Assembly: GCF_003594875.1 (NCBI RefSeq)
Contig: NZ_QZEY01000026.1
Span: 1 to 64,000, forward strand
DNA: 64,000 nucleotides
From: Bailinhaonella thermotolerans
GTDB lineage: Bacteria; Actinomycetota; Actinomycetes; Streptosporangiales; Streptosporangiaceae
Direction of reading: 5' to 3'
Shown: positions 26,563 to 35,275 of the stretch, one piece after another
Position numbering within the stretch: position 1 is the stretch's first letter
How the letters are laid out: each line of letters starts with the position of its first letter
The notes under the pieces: generated by a model
The model's input: only the letters and a program-made list of their open reading frames with translations
Database searches by the model: none
Told to the model about the DNA's origin: nothing
Made by a program: the position numbers and the translations under genes

Positions 26563-28404
26563 GTGGATCAGCAGCAGATACTCCGGCTCGCCCGGTCGCC
26601 GCAGCTCATCACCCACTTGCTGCTGCAACAGCACCGGCCCCGGCTGCCCGAATCCTGGGACGGCTCCTTCACCGCCCCGGAGAAGACCGCCTGGAAGTTC
26701 CACAACGGACTGCCCCAGCCCCACCGCAAGCAGTTCGCCCAGAAGGTGACCAACCCGCACCTGCAGCGGATGCTCGCCACCCGGGAACGGCGCATCACCG
26801 TCCTGCGGGCCCTGGCCGCCAACCCCGACCTGGATCCCGAGGCGGCGGACCGGCTGCTCAGCCGCGACGACGCCAAGATCACCGAGGCGGTCCTGGTGCA
26901 CTGCCCCGCCCACAGGCGCGTGGCTCTCATCCGCCGGCACCCCGGCCGGTGGCGGACCCCCTCGGCCCCGCTGGGACGGAGCATCGCCATGCACCCCGCG
27001 GGCGCTGACGAGGCCCTGCGGGAGCTGCTCGGCGATGAGAACGTGCCCGCCACGACCGTGGCCGCGGCCCTGGCCTCGGCCTTGGCCTGCGGACGAGGCC
27101 GGCTGCCCTGGGCGGCCCTGCTCACGGTGCTGGCCGAACTCGACCGCGCGGGCGCCATCGACGCCAACCTGGAATGGAATCTCCTGTCGGCCGAGGTCCG
27201 CCTCCCCGGCACCCGCACGCCACACCCCAGCCGCGCCCTCGTCGAGCTGACGGAGTCCGACACCGACTGGCAACGCGTGCCCGGGCCGATCCCCCGGCTC
27301 ATGCTGCTCACGGCCATGCAGCGGGCCCGCGTCGAACTGCCCGCCCCCGCGGAGATGGTCCACGGCCTGAGCGAGCTGACGCTGCCGGCGCGGTCACATC
27401 TGCAGCGGCTGCTCCACAACAGCGGCAAACCGCTACGCGACGCCGACGTCACCGCCCTGCACACCGTGGGATTCACCGGCTGGGAAGGCCTGCGCTTCAC
27501 CGGTGCGGCGCTGGTCGCCCTCGACGGGCTGGGCGCGCTCACCGCCGGGCTGATCTCCCGGTGCACCGGCGACGCCTGGGAGTGCTCGGGCGAGGCCGAA
27601 CGGGTGGCGATGCTGAACCATGCGCACCTGGGCGAGGAGGTCCTCAGGACGTTCCGGTGGCGCCCGGAGGCGGATCTGGCCGGCCTGCACCGGGCGGGCG
27701 CCTCTCCCGAGGCGCTGGCCAAGGTCATCGGCGTCATCGGCCCCTACCGCCGGGTGCTGCGCGAGACCGACGAGGACGCCGCACGCACCCTGCCGCTGGA
27801 GGCGCTCCTGGCCCCGCACGCCCGATACCCGGGCGCGCTGTGGCCGATCATCGCCGAGCGGGCCCTGCGCGAGCCCGCCGCCTCGCCCGGCACCGCCCAC
27901 CACAACGCCCTGTGCCAGGCGTTGCAGGAACCGGACGACTGGACCGATCAGGCCATCGGCCGGATCTGCGACCAGGTCGCCGCCCTGCCGCCCGAGGACC
28001 AGGCGAGGCTCGTCACCGACTCCGCGCACCGGTGGGCCGCCTCCAAGCTGATCGTCGCCCTGCTCGACGTCCTGGACCTGGCCGACCCCGCGCTCCTGCC
28101 CGCGCTCCAGAGCCTGATCAGGCGGCACTGCGCGGACTGGCGGGCCCACCACGAACGAGCCTGGCTGGACGAGGCCCTGTGGCGTGTCCCGATGCCCTGG
28201 CCCGAACTCACGCAATCGCACTACGCGGCACGTGCGGTGACCCGGGCGATCGAGCGCGTCCTGCCCCCCGAGCCGCCGGACGGCGGCACCGGCATCCCGG
28301 TGTCGCTCCCGCTGGTCATGGAGCTGCTGCACTCCTGGGAGGGATCCCTTGAGGAGCTGATGACGATCGTCGCCCAGCCCGGCGCCGACCCCGCCACGCC
28401 CTGA
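26563..28404 (+). CDS. Helical-repeat protein with LRV-like segment
   Basis: A 613-residue protein from GTG 26563, with AGGAGG 5 nt upstream. The N-terminal part has leucine-rich-repeat-variant-like units (MLATRERRITVLRALAANPD, then LDPEAADRLLSRDDAKITEA), in which helices alternate with an NP-type turn. The rest continues as amphipathic helices without motifs. LRV and HEAT-type solenoids usually mediate protein-protein contacts. It resembles the proteins encoded at 24615 and 44484 in plan and size. Single-gene unit, bounded by terminators on both sides. Confidence 0.55.
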   Translation: MDQQQILRLARSPQLITHLLLQQHRPRLPESWDGSFTAPEKTAWKFHNGLPQPHRKQFAQKVTNPHLQRMLATRERRITVLRALAANPDLDPEAADRLLSRDDAKITEAVLVHCPAHRRVALIRRHPGRWRTPSAPLGRSIAMHPAGADEALRELLGDENVPATTVAAALASALACGRGRLPWAALLTVLAELDRAGAIDANLEWNLLSAEVRLPGTRTPHPSRALVELTESDTDWQRVPGPIPRLMLLTAMQRARVELPAPAEMVHGLSELTLPARSHLQRLLHNSGKPLRDADVTALHTVGFTGWEGLRFTGAALVALDGLGALTAGLISRCTGDAWECSGEAERVAMLNHAHLGEEVLRTFRWRPEADLAGLHRAGASPEALAKVIGVIGPYRRVLRETDEDAARTLPLEALLAPHARYPGALWPIIAERALREPAASPGTAHHNALCQALQEPDDWTDQAIGRICDQVAALPPEDQARLVTDSAHRWAASKLIVALLDVLDLADPALLPALQSLIRRHCADWRAHHERAWLDEALWRVPMPWPELTQSHYAARAVTRAIERVLPPEPPDGGTGIPVSLPLVMELLHSWEGSLEELMTIVAQPGADPATP

Positions 28405-28448
28405 CGTTTCCACCCCGTCACGTCCGGGCGTCCCGGCCCGAGTTCGCC

Positions 28449-28475
28449 AAGGTCCCGGCTCACAGCCGGGACCTT
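28449..28475 (+). terminator. Terminator hairpin
   Basis: A perfect 12-bp stem, AAGGTCCCGGCT (28449-28460) with 28464-28475, and a 3-nt loop, lying between convergent genes. Confidence 0.75.
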
Positions 28476-28559
28476 TCGCCGTGCCCGGGCACGGCACCGC
28501 CGCACCGTGGGTGAGCAGGTCCCCGCAGCACGCGGGAGGCGGCGCCGGCGAGCCGGGGC

Positions 28560-29093
28560 TCAGGAGAGGCGGGTGAGCCTCAGGCAGGTCCGGGCCTGCT
28601 GGGCGGCCGCGCTCAGCGGCGCCAGCAGCACCGTCAGCGGGGCCCGGCGGGCGGTGGCCTCACCGGCCCCGTCCTCGGCCCGGCCCAGCAGCTCCCGCTC
28701 CGCCGGCGACCAGCCGTCCTGCCGGGTCCGCTCGACACGGCGGCGCGGGCCCGCCCCCGCCTGCAGCCAGAACCCACCGGCCTCCTCGGCCCACAAACGG
28801 GCGTCACCGGCCACGGCGACCAGTTCGGGCTCCTCCCCGGGGGCGGCCATGTACGACCCCAGCACCCACCCGGTGCGCGCGGCGGCGTCCGCGAACGCCG
28901 CCACCTCCCGCAGCTCCCGCCGTAAGACCGCCAGCGACTCGCCCGTCACCACCAGATCGGTGTCCAGCAGGGCGGCGTACGGCAGGCTCAGCCGCCGCCC
29001 GATCCCGGCGGCCGCCGTGATGACGCTGGCGTGCAGGTCGATCGCGAACTCATCGCCGCGAATCCGGACGCTGGGCGGGGTACTGGGTGGCAC
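28560..29093 (-). CDS. Hypothetical protein
   Basis: A 177-residue protein from GTG 29093, with AAGGA 7 nt upstream. It begins VPPSTPPSVRIRGDEFAIDL and is predicted to be mixed alpha/beta with a C-terminal helix rich in Ala and Arg. No motif is recognised. It is followed at 29243 by another minus-strand gene, upstream in transcription, so the two may be co-transcribed. Confidence 0.5.
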   Translation of the reverse strand: MPPSTPPSVRIRGDEFAIDLHASVITAAAGIGRRLSLPYAALLDTDLVVTGESLAVLRRELREVAAFADAAARTGWVLGSYMAAPGEEPELVAVAGDARLWAEEAGGFWLQAGAGPRRRVERTRQDGWSPAERELLGRAEDGAGEATARRAPLTVLLAPLSAAAQQARTCLRLTRLS

Positions 29094-29242
29094 GGCGACT
29101 TCCTTTTCCGGGGCGCCCCCGAGCCAAGACGGACGGCTCGCGGCGGGTGCCCGCATCTTAGCCTGCGCATTCGCCGGCCCTGAGGAGGATGGGCGGGGGC
29201 CGGAGCCGGTCCCGCCCGGCTCCGCCCGGGGCCGCGGCCGGC

Positions 29243-29800
29243 TCACCGGAGCTGCAGTTCCTGGCCGCGCCGCGTGATCTCCCGCGACAGCGTCGACAAG
29301 TACATCTCGGTGGCCCGCTGCACCCCGGCCAGCATCGCCAGCATCGCCTCCACCTCGGCCTTGCTCTCCTCGGCCTCCCGCACCGGCTGCGTCTCATCGG
29401 CCCAGTCGTTGAGCTCTCCGACCGTCAGCTTGGCCACCTTGACCGGCGTCCCGTCCTCCTTGGCGCGCTCCTGCGCCGCGGCCTGGTGGGTCCGGCGGAT
29501 CGCCGCCCGCGCCGAGGCCTTGGCGCGCTTGAGCGTCAGCTCGCACTGGACCTTGCGCGCCTCCAGCACCCCGATCAGCTCCAGCACCCGGCCCAGTTCG
29601 CTGGTCCACCACGCCTGCTCGTCGGCCAGGGCACTGCCCGCCAGGCTCGCCATGTCGGCGGCGAACGGCCGCCGCTGCGCGGGCCGCGAGTGCGCCTGCG
29701 CGGTCCACAACCCCAGGTACTTCATCATCGCCGCCTCGTCCCCGGCCCCGGCGTGCTCCACCATGTCCCGGGTCGTGCGGATCGCCGACAAGTTCCCCAT
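29243..29800 (-). CDS. Helical (coiled-coil) protein, unknown
   Basis: A 185-residue protein from ATG 29800; an upstream ATG at 29830 would add ten residues. It is almost entirely alpha-helical with long charged heptad-like stretches (EARKVQCELTLKRAKASARA and EAEESKAEVEAMLAMLAG). The C-terminus is STLSREITRRGQELQLR. A structural or DNA-associated role is possible. This is the last backbone gene before the biosynthetic cluster. Confidence 0.5.
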   Translation of the reverse strand: MGNLSAIRTTRDMVEHAGAGDEAAMMKYLGLWTAQAHSRPAQRRPFAADMASLAGSALADEQAWWTSELGRVLELIGVLEARKVQCELTLKRAKASARAAIRRTHQAAAQERAKEDGTPVKVAKLTVGELNDWADETQPVREAEESKAEVEAMLAMLAGVQRATEMYLSTLSREITRRGQELQLR

Positions 29801-30297
29801 CCGGCCCCATTCCCTTCGTCTCGTGCCCATGACTGTGCCCCGCCCGCCGCCGCCCGCAGGCCGCCCGCCCAGGCAGGCGGGCTCTGGCCGCCCCGCGGCG
29901 CGCGGCCTCGACAGTCAGGCCGGAATCACCCCGCACAAGAAGGAGGGCGCGGAACCAGAGCCGCGCGTGGCCTTGCCGCAGCACACCACCGATCCGACGG
30001 CGGCCGCCACGCTGCCGAGACGTCCCCCGGCCTGCCCGCCGAGGTGTCCGGCCCGCCGGCCCGTCCTCCTGTGACGTTGGCTTCCCCGGCAGGACCAGGC
30101 CCTTGACGTACCTGCGGGTGTCGGGCTCGAGCCCACGGAATACCTCGCAGGACAGAGCGGCGACGGCCTTGTATTCGACCGCCGTGGCGCGGCACCCCGC
30201 CAGGTAGCCCCGATGCCTGCTCGTGCCGTCCTCGGCTGCCGATCGGGCCGCCCGGTCGCGGCGAACGCGAACCACCGGCCGCGCGCCGTGGAACGCC
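29801..30297. other. Gene-poor left flank of the biosynthetic cluster
   Basis: About 500 bases with no supported gene. On the minus strand a stretch around 30080-30200 reads plausibly as protein (AVEYKAVAALSCEVFRGLEP) but has no start signal and runs into low-complexity sequence. It may be the remnant of a gene disrupted when the cluster was inserted. Confidence 0.35.
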
Positions 30298-30951
30298 TCA
30301 GGCCGGCTCCGGTGATCTCCCAGCCGCGAAGCGCTGGAAAGCGACCTGAACGGCTTGGCCGTCGTTGAGGTGAGGGAACGGTTCAGCGGGCACGGGCAGG
30401 CCGAGGAAGTCGCACAACGGCTTCCAGCCTTGACTGACGTCGAAGACGAGCAGGCGTTCGGCGGGCACGCTCTGGCGGACCTTCTCCACGTGGCGTTCGA
30501 AGGCCGCCACCGCCTGGGCCTCTTCCAGCGCGCCTTCCGCGAGGGGACCGAAGGTCCGCCGGTAGATGAGCGAGAACAGCGGGTGCAGTCGCTCGCCCAG
30601 CCCGCCCTGGAACGCGGCGGCATGGGCGTCGCTGCTCAGCATCGCGATGTAGCTGGCGTACCAGCGCCGCGGGTCACGAACGGTCAGGATCACTTTGGCG
30701 TCCGGAAACGCCTCCGCCTGCTCCTGCCAGAAGCAACTGGCCGGCCAGTCCAGCGTGGACCGATACCCTTCGAACACCTGCTCCCAGGACACCGGATCCC
30801 CCGAAACGAGGGGGGACCAACGCTCCAGCAGCGCCGGGTCCCGGAGGATCTCGAACATGTGAAAGCAAGGCCCGAGACCGAACCGTTCCAGTGCCGCCTT
30901 CAGCGACAGGGTGCCGGTCCTCGGCAGGCCGGCTCCGATGACGTTGAGCAT
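30298..30951 (-). CDS. Sulfotransferase family protein (Sulfotransfer_4 type)
   Basis: A 217-residue protein from ATG 30951 (MLNVIGAGLPRTGTLSLKAA). The N-terminal GAGLPRTGTLSLKAALERFG is the P-loop-like 5'-phosphosulfate-binding motif of this family. GPCFHMFE and VILTVRDPRRWYASY (3'-phosphate-binding loop) follow at the expected places. Such enzymes move sulfate from PAPS to a hydroxyl or amine. As the first gene of the cluster it may sulfate the final product, perhaps at a phenol made by the P450; the substrate is inferred. Only a weak ribosome site precedes it. Confidence 0.75.
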   Translation of the reverse strand: MLNVIGAGLPRTGTLSLKAALERFGLGPCFHMFEILRDPALLERWSPLVSGDPVSWEQVFEGYRSTLDWPASCFWQEQAEAFPDAKVILTVRDPRRWYASYIAMLSSDAHAAAFQGGLGERLHPLFSLIYRRTFGPLAEGALEEAQAVAAFERHVEKVRQSVPAERLLVFDVSQGWKPLCDFLGLPVPAEPFPHLNDGQAVQVAFQRFAAGRSPEPA

Positions 30952-31366
30952 GGGTTGCTTCTTTCGGGTGTCGAACGCATGTGACGCCGGATCAAGCAGC
31001 GGAACACGCGCAGCCGCTCCTTGAACCGGCCGCCCGCTCGCTGGCACGGCAGCAGCGGCGCCAGCCGCGGCGGTGCCGGCCCACTCAGCGCTCTCCTCCG
31101 CGTCGAGGTGAGGCCGTCACGGAAGGTGTCTCCAGGTCACGCACCGCCAGGACTCGCTGGTCGGCATACCCAGCGCCGGTGAGGGCCACACCGCCCGGCG
31201 CTCGTCCCAGAACTTTTTCGGGGCCCCATGGCATCGGTTGCCGATCGGCACAGCCGCTGACACCAAGAATGATCATGGCCTGAGCGGCGCGAGCGCGATG
31301 CGCCGTTCCCCGGCCGCCGCCTTCGCGTGCCGACGTTCAGGCCTGGTGACGTGGCCGCCCCAGGCG

Positions 31367-32065
31367 TCAGTCAGGAGACCCGGGGGCGATGCTCGGGGAC
31401 CGGCTCAGCCGTACCAGGCCCTGCAAGGCGGCCAGGGCCGCGCCCGTGAGGTCGACGATCGGCGCGGCGATCTCGTGCCCGGCCAGGTAGGCCCCTAGCG
31501 CACGGCGCTGCTCGAACAAGATCGTGCAGGTCAGGACCAGGGCCTCGGCCTCGCCGCGCTCCACCGCCGTCCGGGCCGCCTCGCACAACGCGTCCACCTC
31601 CGCCGCGCCACCATCAAGAGAAACCGGAAGGGCGCGAACCCGGTCGGTCAATCCCGCGCGCGCGATCAAGGCTTCGAACACAGCGATCAGGTCCGGCGGG
31701 CACAGGACCCCGACCCGGCGACCGAGGAGCAACCCCATATGCAGCGCGGGGAACAGCCCGCCGACGACCGGAACGGCAACCTTCTCCCGCGCCGCCTCCA
31801 CACCGATCTCCGCCGCACAGCAGACATAGATGCCGTCACTCCCACCCGCCGCCGCCTGAACGGCCGCCTCCACCACAGCCGATGCGGGCTCACGCATGAA
31901 AGCGGAGTCCAGCAGGGAGGAATCACAACGACCGGGCGGCGGCATGGCCGACACCGAGGTCGCCACGAGGTCGATCCGGACATCCGGCCCCACCCAGCCC
32001 AGACAGTCCCGGCGCACCTCCGCCATCAGATCGGCATCGCCCGGGAGGATCACCGTCAGTCGCAC
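31367..32065 (-). CDS. Asp/Glu/hydantoin racemase-like protein
   Basis: A 232-residue protein; GGAGG lies 5 nt before GTG 32065. Both family cysteines are present: one in GIYVCCAAEIGVEAA (~75) and one in ALVLTCTILFEQ (~178), spaced as in two-base racemases of the Asp/Glu/hydantoin superfamily. VPVVGGLFPALHMGL matches the segment after the first Cys. Family members racemise amino acids, hydantoins or related acids, or act as decarboxylases or isomerases. In a diketopiperazine cluster it could set a stereocentre or act on a ring-opened product. About 300 bases upstream of the sulfotransferase (31048-31366) hold no clear gene. Confidence 0.7.
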   Translation of the reverse strand: MRLTVILPGDADLMAEVRRDCLGWVGPDVRIDLVATSVSAMPPPGRCDSSLLDSAFMREPASAVVEAAVQAAAGGSDGIYVCCAAEIGVEAAREKVAVPVVGGLFPALHMGLLLGRRVGVLCPPDLIAVFEALIARAGLTDRVRALPVSLDGGAAEVDALCEAARTAVERGEAEALVLTCTILFEQRRALGAYLAGHEIAAPIVDLTGAALAALQGLVRLSRSPSIAPGSPD

Positions 32066-32169
32066 ATCCGCCTCCACAACATCCGGACTCCCACCCCGCT
32101 CCGGCCAGATCACCCCGTGCCCCCGCCCAGGGGCCGGCGTGGGGGCGGCGTGATCGGCTTGGGGGTGCC

Positions 32170-33357
32170 TCACCAGCGGACGGGAATCTCCACGGGTCTG
32201 ACCTCGATGAGATCGTCGCGCCATGTGACGCGGTCGGGCGGAACGGCGAGGCGCATGGCGGGGAAGCGGCGCACCAGTTCCTCGATCGCGACCTTCATGG
32301 TCATCCTGGCGAGGGCGCTGCCGGGGCAGAACGCGGGGCCGAGGCCGAACGCGAGGTGCCCCTTGGTCTCCCGGCCCGGGTCGAACCGGCCGGGGTCGGG
32401 ATAGGCGGCTGGGTCGCGGTTGGCGACATCAGCGGCGATCAGCACCAGCTCGCCCGCGGAGATCGTGACGCCGCCCAGGTCCAGATCCTCTCGCGCGACC
32501 CGGGGCAGACCGGCTGGGAGGAACAGGCCGAACCGCAGGCATTCCTCGACGACGCCTTCCGTTCTGCTCGGGTCTCGCCGCAGCTCCTCCCACACGTCAC
32601 GGCGGTGTAGCAGGGTCACGAAAGACAGGCTGAGCATGCTGGCGGAGCCGAGGTGACTGGAGCCGAAGACCATGACGAGCTTGTCGGCGAGACTCGCGGC
32701 GTCGAGCCGATCCTCGGCGGGCCGGGCGGCGTTCTCGTCACGGAAGCGTCGCGCCACCCCGTCAGGCAGGTCGGGGCGCTCCAGGAGGGCAACGAAGTAG
32801 TCCCGGGTGCTCTCCCAGTTGCGCTGGTATTCGATGGGCCGGCGCGGCTCGAGGGACAGAGCCGTCTCAGTGGCCTCGGCCAGAGGCTGGAGCTCCTCGA
32901 GCGGCATGCCGAGGAGATGGCCGCTGAGCGCCAGTGGGAACGCCTGCGCGTAATGGCCGTACAGATCCAGCGGCTGGGGCGAGCCCGCCATCCGGTCGAG
33001 CAGGGACCGTGCGATGTCCCTCGCCCTGGGCTCGGCCCGAGCGACGTGCGCAGGGGTGAGCAGGCTCGTGAAGGCCTTGCGCAGACCGGCCCTCCCGAGC
33101 GCGTCCATCGAGGCCAGCGCCTCGATCGGTATTCCCGGCGCTGGGAGCTTCGGCGTTTCCGGACGCGACACCAGGGACAGGGACAGGCGGTCGTCGGTCA
33201 GAGCCTGCTTCGCCAGCGAGTAACCGGTGATCAACCAGGCCTCGAGGGTGTCCATGCGAACACGCGCGATCGGCTGAGTCTCCTGCAACCTCTGGCATTC
33301 CGGCGCAAGCGAGTCGTTCCGGTGCTGAAACGGGAAGTAGGGCAAGTCCGTATTCAT
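32170..33357 (-). CDS. Cytochrome P450
   Basis: A 395-residue protein from ATG 33357, with GGAGAG upstream. The heme-binding loop FGLGPAFCPGSALA gives the axial Cys at about residue 344, and the K-helix E-x-x-R is in VVEECLRFG. The I-helix reads VFGSSHLGSASM where most P450s have A-G-x-(D/E)-T, so the usual acid-alcohol pair for oxygen activation is missing. This occurs in P450s that use substrate groups or do unusual couplings. It is divergent from the methyltransferase-CDPS operon. P450s in CDPS clusters hydroxylate, form C-C bonds or attach nucleobases to diketopiperazines. Ferredoxin partners are not encoded here. Confidence 0.9.
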   Translation of the reverse strand: MNTDLPYFPFQHRNDSLAPECQRLQETQPIARVRMDTLEAWLITGYSLAKQALTDDRLSLSLVSRPETPKLPAPGIPIEALASMDALGRAGLRKAFTSLLTPAHVARAEPRARDIARSLLDRMAGSPQPLDLYGHYAQAFPLALSGHLLGMPLEELQPLAEATETALSLEPRRPIEYQRNWESTRDYFVALLERPDLPDGVARRFRDENAARPAEDRLDAASLADKLVMVFGSSHLGSASMLSLSFVTLLHRRDVWEELRRDPSRTEGVVEECLRFGLFLPAGLPRVAREDLDLGGVTISAGELVLIAADVANRDPAAYPDPGRFDPGRETKGHLAFGLGPAFCPGSALARMTMKVAIEELVRRFPAMRLAVPPDRVTWRDDLIEVRPVEIPVRW

Positions 33358-33607
33358 CGATCTCTCCATAAGGGCGCCCATCGCGCTCCAGCCCGCCAAG
33401 AACATGCAATAGATACCTGGCATCAGACCGGCACGAAACTAGGCGGCCGGTAAAACCTGAGGCCCGGAACGAGTCGCGACCGAATCTGCATACCCCGCCT
33501 TATCGGGAAAATCGGAAATACTGGCCACCCGTTTCCCGGCCTGAACTCAGGGGTAACCTGTCAACAATTTCCCGCCGCGATTGGAGGCGATCACGATTCA
33601 CGAGGAT

Positions 33608-34258
33608 ATGCCGACGGGCGTGTCCCTGTCGCAGGAGGCGGCGCGGGCGTTCGACTCCCTAGGCATCAGATACGAACAGGCCTATGGCGACCTCCCCCAG
33701 CGGCGGGAGATGGTCGAGCGCCTGATCGGCCTGCTGCCCCCCTCCGGCCGCGTTCTCGATCTCGGCTGCGGCACAGGGCGGCCGGCCGCGGAGATGCTGG
33801 CGGCGGCGGGCATGCGAGTGACCGGGATCGATGTGTCCGGCACCATGATCGAACTCGCCAGAGCCCAGGTCCCCAAGGCCGAGTTCGTCCAGGCCGATGT
33901 GCTCACCTATGTGACCGACGACGCGAGCTGGGACGGAATCTGCGCGTTCTTCTCGCTTCTGAACATGACGCGAGCCGAGTTGAACGCCACCTTCGCCGCA
34001 CTCGCGCGATGGCTCCGCCCCGGCGGGCATCTCGCGATCTCCACGGTCCCCCTCGACGCCGAAGGCGTGGTGGTGGATCTGCTGGGCGAGCGCTTCCGCG
34101 TCACAAGCTACTCGGCCGGCGAGTTCATCCAGCAGCTGACCAGCGCGGGCCTGCACGTGCTGACATCCGAGACGACACAGTACGTGCCGGACAGCGATTC
34201 GAAGGGCCGCAGCGAGGAGCACCTGTACTGCCTGGCCCGACGGCCGGCCGAGACCTGA
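33608..34258 (+). CDS. SAM-dependent methyltransferase (class I)
   Basis: A 216-residue protein from ATG 33608 (MPTGVSLSQEA). A TTG at 33581 would add nine residues and is itself overlapped by GGAGG, so the start is uncertain. SAM-binding motif I is RVLDLGCGTGRPAAEM (~50-65), followed by VTGIDVSGTMIELA and FVQADVL. The post-core WLRPGGHLAISTV is typical of small-molecule N- or O-methyltransferases. It is the first gene of the operon leading to the CDPS, 45 bp before the second methyltransferase. Substrate inferred to be the diketopiperazine or its tailored product. Confidence 0.85.
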   Translation: MPTGVSLSQEAARAFDSLGIRYEQAYGDLPQRREMVERLIGLLPPSGRVLDLGCGTGRPAAEMLAAAGMRVTGIDVSGTMIELARAQVPKAEFVQADVLTYVTDDASWDGICAFFSLLNMTRAELNATFAALARWLRPGGHLAISTVPLDAEGVVVDLLGERFRVTSYSAGEFIQQLTSAGLHVLTSETTQYVPDSDSKGRSEEHLYCLARRPAET

Positions 34259-34303
34259 CTCACCTGCCGCGCGGCAGGGCGGCACCCCGAGGAGGAGACG
34301 ACA

Positions 34304-35014
34304 ATGACGCGCGACAACCGCCCCGTGGCGGATGGAGTGGTGGAGTCCGAATCCCTTATCGCGCGCATGCAGGCCGCGGGAGCGAGCACCTTTCGCCTCC
34401 TTGGCCGGGAGTGGGAGCTGGACGCAGGGGTGTTCTCACCCGCGTACACCTATGCCACCGCCTTCTACAGCCGCTCCATTCGTTATCCCATCGGCGGACG
34501 GTTCCTGGAGATCGGATGCGGTGCCGGAGTGACCGCGGTGGAGGCCGCCCTGGCGGGCTGCCGCGCCGTTCACGCCGTCGACATCTGCCCGCGCGCCGTC
34601 GCCAACACACTGCGGAATGCCGCCCGGCATGACGCCCAAGGGGTGACCGCGGCTGTCAGTGACGTGTTCGGCGCCATCGACGACGACGCCCGCTATGACG
34701 CCATCTTCTGGAACATCCCCTACGTCGCCGTGCCGTCCAGCCACAGCCTCGCGAGCGCACTCAGCCGGAGCGTCTTCGACGTTGAGCATCGCTCCTGCCA
34801 CGCCTACCTCTCCGGTTTGCGCGATCACCTGGCTCCGGGTGGCACCGCCTACCTCGGCTTCGGTGACATCGGCGACCTGGGAGCGCTGGAGTCCATCGCC
34901 GCGGAGCACGGGTGGGAGGTTCATCTGATAGCGGCGGGCGCGGGCGAGCCGGACCCGCAGGTTGAGCATCGCCTGTACGAATTGCTCGACTCCGGGCGGA
35001 AGCGTGCTCGCTGA
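34304..35014 (+). CDS. SAM-dependent methyltransferase with NPPY-like motif
   Basis: A 236-residue protein; GAGGAGGAG precedes the ATG. Motif I is FLEIGCGAGVTAVEAAL, motif II HAVDICPRAVANT. The IFWNIPYVAVP segment stands where HemK/PrmC- and MTS-type N-methyltransferases have N-P-P-Y. That motif usually positions a planar amide or amine nitrogen, so N-methylation, perhaps of a diketopiperazine amide or a purine, is a reasonable guess. Two methyltransferases beside a CDPS also occur in nocazine-type clusters. Confidence 0.8.
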   Translation: MTRDNRPVADGVVESESLIARMQAAGASTFRLLGREWELDAGVFSPAYTYATAFYSRSIRYPIGGRFLEIGCGAGVTAVEAALAGCRAVHAVDICPRAVANTLRNAARHDAQGVTAAVSDVFGAIDDDARYDAIFWNIPYVAVPSSHSLASALSRSVFDVEHRSCHAYLSGLRDHLAPGGTAYLGFGDIGDLGALESIAAEHGWEVHLIAAGAGEPDPQVEHRLYELLDSGRKRAR

Positions 35015-35205
35015 GGCGTTTCCCGTCTTCTGCAGGATCCCCCGGGTCTCACTTCTTCCGCGATCTTGAGCGGCCTTCGCATCGAGAACCTGGCCAATGC
35101 CGGGCAGCGAGGCATCCGCCAGCTTCATCTCGGCTCGGTGGAATTTGGTGCCACAAGAGACGGGCGCACATATTCAACACGCACTTCTTTACTCCCTGAC
35201 ACGTT

Positions 35206-35234
35206 TTGACGACACCCCGGTCGCGGTATCTAGT
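35206..35234 (+). promoter_or_regulatory. Putative promoter for the CDPS gene
   Basis: TTGACG at 35206-35211, then TATCTA at 35227-35232 (15-bp spacing) or TCTAGT at 35229-35234 (17-bp spacing). It resembles a housekeeping-sigma promoter and lies 42 bp before the CDPS start, in a 260-bp AT-richer gap. Confidence 0.45.
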
Positions 35235-35275
35235 GAGCGGCGTTAATTCGCCACGCCGAGACAAGGGGGGAGAGG

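Noticed and set aside
31085-31276. 63-codon minus-strand ORF with a lipoprotein-like start (MIILGVSGC)
   Set aside because: No ribosome site, and there is no hydrophobic stretch long enough for a signal peptide.
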